The notes below the pieces were generated by a model that searched no databases, was not told the DNA's origin, and worked only from the letters and a program-made list of their open reading frames with translations. The position numbers were made by a program, and so were the translations under genes. Positions 49,542 through 59,799 of a stretch of DNA of 64,000 nt are shown here, piece by piece. Numbering within the stretch: the first letter of the stretch is position 1; every line of letters begins with the position of its first letter. This stretch comes from JAWVFM01 sp963841455 (lineage in GTDB: Bacteria; Actinomycetota; Thermoleophilia; Solirubrobacterales; 70-9), in the NCBI GenBank assembly GCA_963841455.1, contig CAWJCU010000002.1:62001-126000 (forward strand), read 5' to 3'.

Positions 49542-50424
49542 CTAGCGAATCTTCGGAATTGCGGCGAGGGAGGCCGCGCCGACCGCGCGCAGGCTGCCCG
49601 CGCAGACGTGGGCGAGGTCGTCGTTGCGCGTGTGCCAGTAGGCGCCGGGGGACGGCCCGGGGCCGTAGTCGAAGTCGATCAGGTCGACCGCCGGGATCCC
49701 CGCGCGCTCGAACGGCGTGTGGTCGTCGAGGATCCGTGGCGTGGTCCCCCGGAACGGCCCGTTCGGGCCGGCTGCGCCCAGGAAGCGGCGATAGAGGGCG
49801 GGGCTCGAGGAGGCCTCGAAGGGGATGCGCAGGTCGCAGTCGCCCACCATGTCGAAGAGCACCATCGCCCTGATCGAGCGCAGCGGCGGGGAGCCCTGGC
49901 GGCCGGCGGCGGCCGCGTAGCGCACGTACTGCCGCGAGCCGCGGTCGCCCGTGCGCTCGAAGGCGCGGGCGGAGCTCGAAGCGCCGCGAGACTCCTCGGC
50001 GTCGAAGAAGGCCAGGTCGACCGAGGGCCCCGGGGCCGGGTTCGGGAGGTCACGAGCGAGCTCGAGGAGGACTGCCACGCCGGAGGCGCCGTCGTTCGCG
50101 CCGACGAACCCGGGGATGTCCTTCGTGTCGCGATGGGCGCCGACGACCACGGCGCCCGGCTGCGACCCCGGGATGCGTCCGACCACGTTGCGCCAGGGGC
50201 GTTGGATCCGAACGTCCTGCACGCCCGCGTCCCGGAGCCGCCGTGCGATCAGCCGCGCGTCACGGCGGTTCGCCGCCGAGCCGGCGGGGCGCGGGCCGAG
50301 CGCCACCTCGGCGCGAAGGTCGCGGAAGGCGCGCGCTGCGTTGAAGGCGCGCGCGGGCGTTGTCGGCGCTCCCCCCACCGTCCCCGCAGGACGAGAGCGC
50401 GAAGAGGGCAGCGAGGGAGGCCAT
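49542..50424 (-). CDS. M28-family peptidase lipoprotein (zinc aminopeptidase / glutaminyl-cyclase type), one frameshift
   Basis: A secreted zinc hydrolase of about 290 residues. Metal ligands: VVVGAHRDTKD, VGANDGASGVAVLLELA, FFDAEESRG, then Asp in MVGDCDL and His in AYWHTRNDD. The start ATG at 50424 gives a lipoprotein signal, MASLAALFALSSCGDGGGSA, in one frame; the catalytic part (ARAFRDLRAEVALGPRPAGS) is in another. A single-base slip in the GCGCGCGCGGG run near 50345-50358 joins them. Taking the catalytic frame alone would give a non-signal N terminus, MPRLPLVWPP. It is the neighbour of ispH, separate strand unit. The substrate is unknown. Confidence 0.85.
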
Positions 50425-50542
50425 ACCAGTGGCAGCCGGGGCATGAAGCGCCCGATTGTCGCCGAGTGACGAATTTCTCGTGTAACCGGCGTTATTCGTC
50501 TCTCGCGTCTCGCGGGCCTAGAATCGGCCGCCCCGCCCGCCC

Positions 50543-51380
50543 GTGTCCACCGCTGCCCTCATCATCATCATCGTCGTGGCGCTCGCGCTCGTGGCGGGCG
50601 GCGGTTACTTCCTGTGGCGGCGGCGCCGGGAACGAATCGCGGAGGAGCGCCGTCGCGAGGAGGAGGCGATGCGCCGCCAGGCGGAGGGGAGCGGCGGCGG
50701 CGATCTCCTCGCCACGGCCGGCGCGGCCGCCAAGGTGATGGTCGAGACGGCCGCGCGGGTCCGCGAACAGGGGCTCGGCCCGGCGCTCCGAGGGTCGGTG
50801 GCGGAGATCGCGGGCTGGGCCCAGGACGAGCAGCCGGAGATCCGCCGCTTCGCGGCAAGCGACGGGACGGTGGCCATGGCCTTCTCGGACATCGAGGATT
50901 CGACGGCGCTCAACGAGGAGCTCGGCGACCACGAATGGCTCAGGGTCCTCGGAGCCCACGATCGGATCGTCCGCGAGAGCGCCGGGCGCCACGATGGGCA
51001 CATCGTCAAGTCGCAGGGGGACGGCTTCATGATCGCGTTCGCGGACGCCGAGGACGCGGTCAGATGCGCGGTGGACGTCGAGCGGGCGATCGCGAAGGGA
51101 AACCGGCGCCTTCGAAAGACCCCGATCAAGGTGCGGATCGGCATCCACGTCGGACAGGCGGTCGCGAAGGATGGCGACCTGTTCGGGCGCAACGTCGCCT
51201 ATGCGGCGAGGGTGGCCGCCGAGGCCGAGGGCGGCGAGATCCTCGTCTCCGAGCCGGTGCGGGAGCAGGTGGGAGACGAGAACGGTTTCAAGTTCTCCGA
51301 TGCCGCGGAGCGTCGAGCTGAAGGGCCTGCCGGGCGAGCACGAGGTGTTTGCCGTCGATTGGCACGACGACGACGAATAG
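50543..51380 (+). CDS. Membrane-anchored class III adenylate/guanylate cyclase, one frameshift near the end
   Basis: A protein of about 279 residues. It has one N-terminal membrane segment (LIIIIVVALALVAGGGYFLW), a charged helical linker of about 75 residues, and a cyclase catalytic domain: TVAMAFSDIEDSTALNEELG with the metal-binding Asp residues, HIVKSQGDGFMIAFADAEDA, and RIGIHVGQAVAKDGDLFGRN with NVAYAARVAAEAEGGEILVS. The FSDIEDST and GDGFM motifs match class IIIc actinobacterial cyclases. At about 51306 a one-base slip is needed to read SVELKGLPGEHEVFAVDW, the usual ending. GTG start at 50543. Nucleotide specificity is not decidable from sequence. Confidence 0.9.
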
Positions 51381-51409
51381 CGCCGCGACCGTTGCGTTAG
51401 GTTTGATCC

Positions 51410-52850
51410 ATGGCCCAGCACCACATGGACCGCCTCAGCGCGCTCGACGTCTCGTTCCTGACCAACGAGAGCGCATCCGCCCACATGCACGTGGGCGGGG
51501 TGATGATCTTCGAGGGCCCTCCCCCTTCCTACGACGACCTCGCCGAGCACGTCCGCTCGCGCCTCCACCTCGTGCCCCGCTTCCGGCAGAAGCTCGCCTA
51601 CCCGCCGGCGCAGACGGGCCGGCCCTTCTGGACCGACGACCCCACCTTCAACCTCGAGTACCACGTCCGCCATTCGGCCCTGCCCGCCCCCGGCTCGGAG
51701 GAGCAGCTGCGGCGGATGACCGGGCGGATCTTCTCGCAGCAGCTCGACCGCTCGAAGCCGCTCTGGGAGCTGTGGCTCGTACAGGGCCTGACCCGCAAGC
51801 GGTTCGCGCTGCTCGACGAAGACCCACCACGCGCTCGTCGACGGCGTCTCGGGCGTCGACATCGCGACCGTTCTCTTCGACCTGCAGCCGGTGCCCGAGC
51901 CGATCGAAGACGGAGGATGCCTGGGTCGCGGATCCGGAGCCGTCGCAGGCGGCCATGCTCGCCCGCGGCGTCGAGGAGCTCGCGAAGGCGCCGCATCGGG
52001 ATCGCACGGCGGGTCGAGCGCGCGATCGAGCACCCCGAGCGAGCGGTCTCGAAGGTCACCGAGGCCCTCGAGGGCGTCGGCGAGCTCGGATGGGCGTTCG
52101 CAAACCCGGCTCCCGACGTCCCGCTCAACGTCCCGATCGGCTCGCACAGGCGCTTCGAGTGGGTGCGCTCCGACCTCGCGCACTTCAAGCGGGTCAAGAA
52201 CGCCTTCGGCGGCACGGTCAACGACGTCGTGCTGGCCGTCGTGAGCGGCGCTCTTCGCGCCTGGCTCCACGGTCGCGGCGTCCGCACCGAAGGGCTCGAG
52301 CTGCGAGCGCAGGTGCCCGTATCGATCCGCGCCTCCGACGAGCACGGTGAGCTCGGCAACCGGATCGCGGCCGTCCGCGCCTCGCTGCCCGTCTACATCG
52401 AGGATCCCGTCGCTCGACTGCAGCAAGGCCTCGGAGTCGATGGGCGACGTGAAGCGCTCGAAGCAGGCGGTTGGCGCGGAGGTGATCTCGCGCTTCAACG
52501 ACTTCGCGCCGCCCACCCTGCTCGCTCAGGCCGCGCGCATCAACTTCTCGACCCGCCTCTTCAACGTCGTCGTGACGAACGTTCCCGGACCGCAGATGCC
52601 GCTCTACGTGCTCGGCCGCGAGCTCGAGGACATCTTCCCCGTCGGGTTCCTGCCCCCGAACCAGGCGCTGTTCCTCGCGGTGATGAGCTACAACGGCGAG
52701 GTCAACTTCGGCCTGCTCGCCGACTACGACGCGGTCGACGACGTCGGCGTGGTCGCGACGGCGATCGAGCGGGCGCTCGCGGAGCTGGTCGAGGCCGCCG
52801 AGGCGGCCGAGGCCGAGGCCGAGGTCGCCGCGGCCGAGGTCTCCTCCTAG
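51410..52850 (+). CDS. Wax ester synthase/diacylglycerol acyltransferase (WS/DGAT) 1, several frameshifts
   Basis: An acyltransferase of about 480 residues making wax esters or triacylglycerol. The start is clear: DRLSALDVSFLTNESASAHM, then HVGGVMIFEG. The catalytic HHxxxDG motif reads as THHALVDGVSGVDIATVLFD in another frame after about 51818. Further frame changes are needed near 51905-52010 (ADPEPSQAAMLARGVEELA), before RVERAIEHPERAVSKVTEAL, and near 52430 (SMGDVKRSKQAVGAEVISRF). FNVVVTNVPGPQMPLYVLG is the conserved C-terminal motif. At least four single-base corrections are needed in one gene, far too many for a gene otherwise so well conserved. Ends in an Ala/Glu-rich tail. Confidence 0.88.
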
Positions 52851-53848
52851 CCGCCCCTCACCGAGCGGTAGAAGGCGGCCGATCGCGCTCCCGAAGTACG
52901 GCCCGTAGAGCGCGTTCGGGCTGGTTCGGCGTAGCCGTAGCTCGTCACCGAGACGAGCCGTCCGCGGCTGTCGAGCCAGCCGCCGCCGCTCGCGCCGGCG
53001 GTCATGTCGCAGGAGATGCTGATCGGCCGCGGCGGCTCGAAGCTCGCGTCGGAGCCCTGGAAGCCCGAGCTGCAGGCGTACTCGCGCTCGCCGTCGAAGG
53101 GCGCTGCCGCCGGATAGCCGATCGCGGAGTACTGCTGGTGCGCGGCGCCGTTGAAGGCGATGCGCCGGCCGCCGACGACCTTCTGCAGCGGCTTGCCGCG
53201 ACGCGTCGCGACAGTCGCGGCCGCGACGTCGTAGCGCGAGTCGCCGCCGAGCGGCTCGCCGGTGGGCCCGATCACCGGAGGGGGCGTCGAGCCCGCCCAC
53301 CCCTGCGGCGCGGCGAGCGACTCTGGCGGGCCAGCGGCCGAACGGGGCGCGTCCGTCGTCGTAGGCGGGCACGAACTCCCAGTTGTGGACCGCGTTTCCG
53401 AGGCCCGGGCTCAGCATCAGGTAGCCGCAATGGCCGGCGGTGAAGACGAGGCTTCGGCTCGGCGAGCGCACGGCGGTGCCCGAGCACTGGTAGTCGAAGA
53501 TGCCGGCCGAGAAGAAGACCTTGCCGCTCGTCCGCGTCGGACGCCGCTTGATGTGGGCAAGGCGCGTCGCGATCGTGCGGCGGCTGGCGGCGGCGCGCTC
53601 GTCGGTCGCGGCCGAAGCGCCGGCCGCGGACGGCTGCTGGAGACGGGCGTCGCCGTCCCGCATCCGCGCCGCGGTCCAGTAGTCCGCACCGCCTCGGGCG
53701 ATCGCGCCACGTGCTCGACGACGGCGCGTCCGGCGACCGCCGGCGGTGAGGCGCGTGCTCGGCGAGCGGCGCGACTGCGCCAGCCACGCCCCCGCGTCAG
53801 AGCGAGTACGGCGAAGCCGATTGCGCGCGGGGCGCGCTTTCCCACCAT
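52847..53848 (-). CDS. Trypsin-like serine peptidase, secreted, several frameshifts
   Basis: A protein of about 330 residues in three frames. ATG at 53848 starts a signal-like region, MVGKRAPRAIGFAVLAL. Next frame: GKVFFSAGIFDYQCSGTAVR and VFTAGHCGYL with the catalytic His. Next: DSRYDVAAATVATRRGKPL (likely catalytic Asp), GFQGSDASFEPPRPISISCD and TAGASGGGWLDSRGRLVSVT with the catalytic Ser. The final part, SPNALYGPYFGSAIG, requires another slip. Joins fall near 53760, 53280-53340 and 52920. Glutamyl-endopeptidase-like organisation is plausible. Overlaps the WS/DGAT stop by 4 bp. Confidence 0.82.
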
Positions 53849-53882
53849 GACCGGAATCGTAGCCGTACCATTGCGCCCTGCA

Positions 53883-55048
53883 ATGAGCCCGGATTCGACC
53901 GACGAGCGGCCCGCGATGCCGTTCCGCTACCACCTCGAGCTGACCCCGGCGCAGCTCAAGATCACGCACACCGCACTGCGCTCGCTGCTCGACGACTTCG
54001 GGCACGACGAGCGCGAGGTCCACGCCGTGATCAACGAGGTGCTCGCGAAGCTCCCGGACGAGCACGCGATCCGCGCGATCGAGCTCGAGCGCGAGATCGA
54101 CGCCGAGCCGGCCTCCGGACTCACCCGCTCCCGCCGACGGCGGGGACGACCCGCCACGCAGCCTGAGGCCGCCTCCGTGAGCCTCTCGGTAGCGGTCGGG
54201 CTGGCCCTGGCCGTCGCAACGGCGTTCACGTCGGTCGTCGGCTTCCTCTACAAGCACCGGGGCGCGGCCGCCTCGCCTCCGGTGGCGATGTCGAAGCCGA
54301 TCGGCAGCACGATCATGCTGCTCGGCTCCGGGGCCTACGTGCTTGGGCTGGTGATCGCCACGGCGTCCTGGGGCCTACACGTCGGCGCGCTTGCGCTGGC
54401 CCCGATCTCGCTCGTGCAGTCCGTGATCGCCGGTGGCCTCGTCCTGCTGACGGTCACGGCCGACCGCCTGTTCGCCCACGAGGTGACGCGACGCGAGTGG
54501 ATCGGCGTCGCCCTGGCGGCCGCCGGCCTCGCCTTCCTCGCCGCAACGATCGGCGACGGCGCGCACAGCGCCCACGCCGACTACGAGACGAGCCGCCTCG
54601 TCCCGTATATCGCGGTCGCCGGCCTCGGCGGTCTCGCCCTCGCCGTCTTGGCGCCGGATGGCCCGCGGCGGGGCGTGCTGCTCGGCGCCTCCGCGGGGCT
54701 CCTGTGGGCCGCCTCAGACACCTCGATCAAGGCGCTCAGCGGCAGCCTGGGCGACGGTGTGGGCGCCGTCTTGCTAACCCGCTCGCCGTGGTCATCGCGC
54801 TCGCCTCGTTCGCCGGCATGGTCGTCTCGGCGCGGAGCCTTCAGCTCGGCCGCGCCGTGCCGGTGATCGCCGTCACGAGCGTCGCCGCGAACGTCGTCAC
54901 GATCGCCGCCGGGCCGATCGTCTTCGCCGAGCCGATGCCCGGCAGCGCGCTCGGCGTGCTCGCGCGGATGGCGGCATTCGCCTTGGTGATCGTGGCGGCC
55001 GCGCTGACGCCCGCGCCCGTACGGGCCGCCGAGGTCGCCGAGGCGTGA
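53883..55048 (+). CDS. DMT (EamA-like) transporter with N-terminal soluble domain, one frameshift
   Basis: Residues about 1-95 form a soluble helical domain (FRYHLELTPAQLKITHTALR, LDDFGHDEREVHAVINEVLA). From the GTG codon at 54177 a DMT transporter begins, with about nine hydrophobic segments: SLSVAVGLALAVATAFTSVV, FLYKHRGAAA, LALAPISLVQSVIAGGLVLL and LLWAASDTSIKALSGSLGDG. Near 54772 a one-base shift is needed to reach NPLAVVIALASFAGMVVSAR and the last helix. The soluble and membrane parts are in one continuous frame; either a real fusion or two genes joined by a lost stop. GTGA overlap with the acetolactate decarboxylase gene. Confidence 0.78.
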
Positions 55049-55830
55049 TCGACAGGGACCTCATCCGCTCGCTGCACGTCGAGTCGATGCGACGGCGGGA
55101 CCTACACGCCGAGCACGAGCCGCACGTGCTGTTCCAGGCCTCCACGATCGGCGCCCTTCTGGACGGCGCGTACGACGGCGACCTGACCTTCGCCGAGCTC
55201 GCGGACCACGGCGATCTCGGCCTCGGGACCGTCAACGCCCTCGACGGGGAGATGATCGCGGTCGACGGCAGGTTCTACCGCGCGTCCGTCGACGGTCGCG
55301 TCTCGGAGCTCGACCCGCAGGCGAAAACGCCCTTCGCGGTCGTCGTCTGGTTCGCGCCGGACAACGCGTTCGAGATGTCGGGCGCGGACTCCTACGAGGG
55401 TCTGACGGCCCGGATCGAGCCGCGCCTCCCGGCCGATGCCACCGCCTGCGCGATTCGCATCGAGGGGGAATTCGAGCGCATCGAGGCTCGGTCGGTGCCC
55501 AGGCAGCAACCGCCGTACCGCCCGCTCACGGAGGTGATCGCCGAGCAGCACGTCTTCGACCTCGTCGATGTGGAGGGGACGATCGTGGGCTTCCGCTTCC
55601 CGGCCTACGCGCAGGGGATCGAGGTCCCTGGCTACCACCTTCATTTCATCTCCTCGGATCGCCGCCAGGGCGGCCACGTTCTCGGCTGTCGCGCGCGGAA
55701 AGCGCGCGTCGAGCTCGACCCCTCCGCCGACCTCCACCTCGAGCTCCCGCCCGCTATCGACCTCGAGGGGGCCGACCTCGGGAGCGACATGGCGCAGGCA
55801 CTGGCGCGGGTCGAGCGATCGGCCGACTAA
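55045..55830 (+). CDS. budA: Alpha-acetolactate decarboxylase
   Basis: The 261-residue zinc enzyme converts acetolactate to acetoin. Family blocks are intact: LFQASTIGALLDGAYDGDLT, DLGLGTVNALDGEMIAVDGR, and the metal-binding EVPGYHLHFISSDRRQGGHV with its His cluster. RIEGEFERIEARSVPRQQPP carries the conserved Arg and Glu. GTG start overlaps the TGA of the DMT transporter, so the pair is co-translated and the transporter could move a C4 or amino-acid intermediate. Convergent with the second WS/DGAT by four bases. No frame break in this gene. Confidence 0.94.
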   Translation: MIDRDLIRSLHVESMRRRDLHAEHEPHVLFQASTIGALLDGAYDGDLTFAELADHGDLGLGTVNALDGEMIAVDGRFYRASVDGRVSELDPQAKTPFAVVVWFAPDNAFEMSGADSYEGLTARIEPRLPADATACAIRIEGEFERIEARSVPRQQPPYRPLTEVIAEQHVFDLVDVEGTIVGFRFPAYAQGIEVPGYHLHFISSDRRQGGHVLGCRARKARVELDPSADLHLELPPAIDLEGADLGSDMAQALARVERSAD

Positions 55831-57331
55831 GCGTCGACGGCCGCCGGCTCGCGAAGGGATCCCTCGCCCTCACCGCACAGCGCGACGAGCGCAGCCAGCT
55901 CCTCGCGCATGCCGTCGACGATCGTCTGCACGTCGGGCGTCTGCTCGCGATCGGCCGTGATGCCGATGTCGATCGAGTCGCGGTAGCTCATGATCGTGAC
56001 GTTGAGCCCGGTCCCGTCGGCGATGATCGACAGCGGGTAGAGGGCCTCGAGCCGCGCGCCGTCGCTGTAGATGTCCATCGGCGGGCCGGGGACGTTCGAG
56101 ATGATCACGTTGAAGAGCGGCCGCGCGAACCGGCTGCCGCTGAGCTCGGTCAGCGCACGCGACGCGCGCGTGTGGAGCGCCGGCGGCACGAAGGTCGTCG
56201 CGTCGCGCAGCGCCTTCGCCGGCAGCGCCTTGTGGCGGTCCTTGGCAACCGAGAGCTTCTCGTGGGCGAAGCGAAGGCGCTCGGCGGGGTCGTCGAGGTG
56301 CGTCGGGATCGGCACGACCATGATCGACACCTGGTTGCCGAACGTCCCGCGCTCCTCGTCGGTCCGGACCGACACGGGGATCTGGGCCAGGAGCGGCTCA
56401 TCGGGGAGCTCGTCGTGGCGCGCGAGGTGGTCGCGCAGGGCGCCCGCGACGAGCGAGACGACGACGTCGTTGACCTTGACCCCGAAGTGGTTCTTCACCC
56501 TCTTCACGTCGGCGAGCGAGGTCGAGCCGATCCCGAAGATCCGGTGCGGCGAGACCCGCCCGCCGTAGGGCCCCTTCGGCGCCCGCATCCGCGGCCGCTC
56601 GATCAGCTCGGTGTTGGAGTCGCCGAGGCGCCGGCGAACCCGCGAGAGCGTGCGGCTCGCGGTCTCGGTCCCCGGCAGGCCGAGGAGCGACGGCAGCACG
56701 TCGATGTGCGGGAGCAGGCGCGTGAAGCGGCTCGCGGCGATGAACGGGTAGCGCGGGAACGCGACCACGCCGCGCATGAGCATCTCGCCGGTGCCGGGAT
56801 GCTCGACCGGCCCGTCGTCGGCGGTGGGCGGCTCGACCTCGCGGGGCTCGGGCGTCAGGTCGTAGAGCATGGTCATGATCTCCCCGCCCGACATGCCGTC
56901 GACGGCGGCGTGATGGATCTTCGTCATCAGCACCACGCGCCCGCCCTCGAGGCCGTGGATCAGGTAGAGCTCCCATAGCGGCCGCGAGCGGTCGAGCCGG
57001 CGCGAGTAGATGCGCGCCGCCTGCTCTCGAAGCTGCTCCATGCTCCCCGGCTTCGGAAGCGCGAGCTCGCGGCAGTGGTAGCCGAGGTCGAAATGGTCGT
57101 CGCGGACCCAGTAGGGCCAGTCGAGGTCGAGGGGCACCTTCGCCAGGCGGGAGGTGAACGGCGGGATGAGATGCAGCCGCTGTCGCGAGCCGCTCGCGGA
57201 CGCTCCTCGATCGTCACCTCGCCGCTCTTGGTCGTCGAGGGATCGAGGATCGCGAGCGACCCGACATGCCCGTAGTTGCGGTCTGACTCGAGAGCCAGGA
57301 ACTGCGCGTCAAGCGACGAGAGCTGCTGCAT
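55827..57331 (-). CDS. Wax ester synthase/diacylglycerol acyltransferase (WS/DGAT) 2, frameshifts near the N terminus
   Basis: A protein of about 500 residues. From ATG 57331: QQLSSLDAQFLALESDRNYG and HVGSLAILDPS. Between about 57190 and 57215 two single-base slips move the frame to RLHLIPPFTSRLAKVPLDLD, then it is intact: MTKIHHAAVDGMSGGEIMTM with the catalytic HHxxxDG, VKVNDVVVSLVAGALRDHLA, and FNVIISNVPGPPMDIYSDGA. It shares the general order of the plus-strand copy at 51.4-52.9 kb but is only distantly similar, so this is not a recent tandem duplicate. Product (wax ester or triacylglycerol) not decidable. Confidence 0.92.
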
Positions 57332-57397
57332 GCCTCCTCCTCCTCCTCTCGATGCTGACTCTACCGCCGCGCGAGCCGGAGCAAGGGAGAGCCGGCC

Positions 57398-57979
57398 CTA
57401 GCCCCGCAACTCGCGCTCGCCGATGCCCATCGCCAGGACGCCGGGCGGGCCATCCGCGTAGCGAAGCGGCAGCTCCGCGCCTCCAAGCCGTCGCTCGACC
57501 CCCTCGCGGTCCCCCGAGACCTCCACCCAGCTGATCCCGCCGGCATCGCCGCCGGCGCCCGGGTCGGGCACGCCGGGGTCGCGGGCGATGAAGAACGGGA
57601 GCGACGGCTCGGCAAGCGCCTCGTCGAGGCCGGTGAGCCGCGCGGTCAGGCCCTCCCGCGCTACCGCCATCACCACCGTTCCAAGCCTCTCAGCCTCCCG
57701 CTCGATGTCATCGACGGCGACGCACCACGCGAAAACGCCGTCGCCCTCGGCGTCCAAGCGGCTCCGTAGCCGCCGCCCGAGCTCGGAGCCCGCGGCTTCC
57801 GCCCGATCCGCAACCGCCATGAGCTCCAGATAGCCGCCGCCGAGCGGAACGATCCGGTTGTGCGTCCCGAGCCCTTCGTGGCGCCCGCCGGATACGGCCA
57901 CGAGACCGAGATCCGCCTCGATGCGTGCCGCGGCGCGATCGAGGTCTTCGGTGGCGTAGATGACGTGGTCGATGAGCAC
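57398..57979 (-). CDS. Glyoxalase-like domain protein (VOC superfamily)
   Basis: The 193-residue protein has the Glyoxalase_3-like layout: LIDHVIYATEDLDRAAARIE, EADLGLVAVSGGRHEGLGTH, NRIVPLGGGYLELMAVADR and SWVEVSGDREGVERRL. The HxGxGTHN block with His and the E of YLELMAV are likely metal-binding residues. Function in the organism unknown. GTG start at 57979. Frame is intact, in contrast to both neighbours. No clear operon partner. Confidence 0.9.
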   Translation of the reverse strand: MLIDHVIYATEDLDRAAARIEADLGLVAVSGGRHEGLGTHNRIVPLGGGYLELMAVADRAEAAGSELGRRLRSRLDAEGDGVFAWCVAVDDIEREAERLGTVVMAVAREGLTARLTGLDEALAEPSLPFFIARDPGVPDPGAGGDAGGISWVEVSGDREGVERRLGGAELPLRYADGPPGVLAMGIGERELRG

Positions 57980-58006
57980 GCGGAAAACCGTGGATCGCGG
58001 CGGCGT

Positions 58007-59025
58007 CTAACAGGGTGTGTGGATACGCCCCGCCTTGACGACGATGAACGCCCGGCCCGGGATGCTCTTCACCCGATTGAGCTGCCCATCCCGCCAGTGC
58101 TTCGACCGGTCAGTGGTGATCCCCCAGTTCCCCCCGTTGTCGGAGGTAATCAGCCCGTACCGATAGAGGGCGACGAAGATCGCGCGCGACTGGCTGCCGC
58201 GCCGGAAGCGGTGAAGGTTGTGGGCGAAGTAGCCATGCGAGAGGCGCAGGCGAAGGCCCATCGGCGGCAGGCCTCGGTCGCAGGAGCTCGAGGCGAAATG
58301 GGTCGCCGGGTGGATGTAGGCGCGGCGGGTGGTCTGGAAGGTGACCGCAATCGCGTGCCGAATGCGGCCATTCTGACCTCCCCGTAGCGGATGACGCCCG
58401 GCAGGATGGGAAGGCCGGCGGCGTTGGCGGATGTCCAGCCATCCCTGCGGCGATTGGTCGAGCCGAGGTTGAAGCGCGCGGTCGAGGCGGCGTGCCAGCG
58501 CTGCCCCTTGCCGCCGAGATAGGTGGCTGCGAACATCTCGTAAAGGCGGCAGGTGCCGCGCTGAAGAACGAGGACGTGCCTGATCGGGGTTTGCGGGCAT
58601 CGGCGCGTTTCTCGGGATCGGCGCTGGCCCGAAGTCGCTCTGACGGCGCCAGGGGGAAACGTTGACCTTCACCTTTCGCTGGTGGCGCCCGACGACCGCG
58701 AAGGGGGCGCGCCAGCGGCCAAGGGCGGGCTGGATGGTCTGGCTGGCGTTGAGGCTGAGAATCCGGTGGATGTAGCGGGTCGATCGGGGAGACCTTTGGG
58801 GCGTGCGAGATGTTCTGATTCCAGGCGGTCTCGTTTCCGGCTTGCGGCGCATGGGGCCCGCCGCGGAAGGGCGGGAAGACGTTGCAACCGGCGACGCGGG
58901 CGGGCGGAGGGCCAGCCCTGCCCAGCGGCCGAGCCAAGTCCGCCGAGCAAGGCCGCCAGCGCGACCGCTCCCAGCGCGGCCACGCCAAGGATTCGCCGCC
59001 ATCTGATTCGCTTCCCCCGCATCAT
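58007..59025 (-). pseudogene. Conserved secreted actinobacterial protein of unknown function, multiple frameshifts
   Basis: ATG 59025 has GGAGGT before it and begins a signal peptide (RRILGVAALGAVALAALLGG). The remainder of the roughly 340-residue protein is spread over three frames. Recognisable blocks are GCNVFPPFRGGPHAPQ, NETAWNQNISHAPKVSP, FAVVGRHQRKVKV, RFNLGSTNRR, DGWTSANAAGLPILPG, RAYIHPATHFASSSC, LPPMGLRLRLS and ALYRYGLITSDNGGNWG. Their order matches a secreted family common in soil actinobacteria that has no function I know. At least five frame changes are needed. Since all blocks survive in order, error in the sequence is more likely than decay, but I list it as broken as given. Confidence 0.75.
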
Positions 59026-59388
59026 GAGAAGACCTCCGGTCGCACTTCACGCTCCGCGTCCTTGCGGGACCCTCATTTTGCTTGCAGAACCTTAACAGCG
59101 CCGGCGGACATGGCCCGGGCTCATTCGCACTTCGCCTGACGACTTCGGGGCCTGGTCAAACAACTAGCGAACCGCGCGGTTGGCGAATGCCCGGCGAGCA
59201 GACGCGAAGCCCCTTTGATCGAAAGCACCGCGGCTGGACGCCGAAGTCAACGGCAATGGCTTGCCTCCTCGAGGCAGCCCGGCGAGACTATGCGACTGGC
59301 TGAGGAGGCTTCCGGGGGGCGGGCGACGATCGACGAGCCCGGTCGATGGGGGAGCCGCGGCTATGCGATTCGAGGTAGCCGCGAGCAG
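59026..59388. other. 363-bp stretch with no gene seen
   Basis: No reading frame here has protein-like conservation on either strand. The part next to 59025 is probably the promoter region of the secreted-protein gene, since TTAAGG and a short AT-rich stretch (AGCAAAATGAG on the minus strand) lie about 50-70 bases before its ATG. No repeat, tRNA or RNA element is evident. Confidence 0.5.
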
Positions 59389-59622
59389 TTAGAAGCGCCA
59401 AGTGACCGTCCGCGACAACTTGAAGCCGTGGGTCGATCCCCGGTTGACGCATCGCGTGCCGCTACGGAGGCTCGTATGCCGGAAGCGCCCAAACCTGATC
59501 GAGTCGCCGTAGGGCAGGTGCCGCGAAGTCGGGTCGATCGCCGAGTCGCCGGCGCAGAAGAACGGGCCGTGCCCCTTGACGCCGACCGCGAGGCCGTGAG
59601 GCCGGAGTTGCCCCGCGCGTAT
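59389..59622 (-). pseudogene. C-terminal part of a DUF6636-like secreted protein, 5' part out of frame
   Basis: Seventy-seven codons end at TAA and read RAGQLRPHGLAVGVKGHG, FFCAGDSAIDPTSRHLPYGD, IRFGRFRHTSLRSGTRCVNR and THGFKLSRTVTWRF. The order CAGD - YG..-..GRF..TS - C.NR - HGF.LSR is that of actinobacterial DUF6636 proteins, small secreted proteins with conserved cysteines; one Cys of that pattern is His here. Upstream, 59623-59799 carries no continuous frame; a short one ending TTNVTTVFRCVTTATN is present but not assignable. The gene start is therefore not found. Family identity is from memory of the pattern. Confidence 0.5.
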
Positions 59623-59799
59623 TCCTCGGACTTCGGTGGGGCTCCTCGAAAAGCAGGGCCTGCTCGCGCAGTCTCGCGCTAGGCCATCCTCAGTTGGTCG
59701 CCGTGGTCACGCAGCGAAAGACCGTGGTGACATTGGTCGTGTTGGCCGTGAGAAGGAGTTGACGAGACGAGTTCTGTCCGAGCACGGTTCAGCCGCGCG

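Noticed and set aside
59699..59794. 31-codon minus-strand frame ending TTNVTTVFRCVTTATN
   Set aside because: It looks like the tail of a secreted protein but has an in-frame stop just upstream and no ribosome site; could be a remnant or the frameshifted end of a gene. Not enough to annotate.
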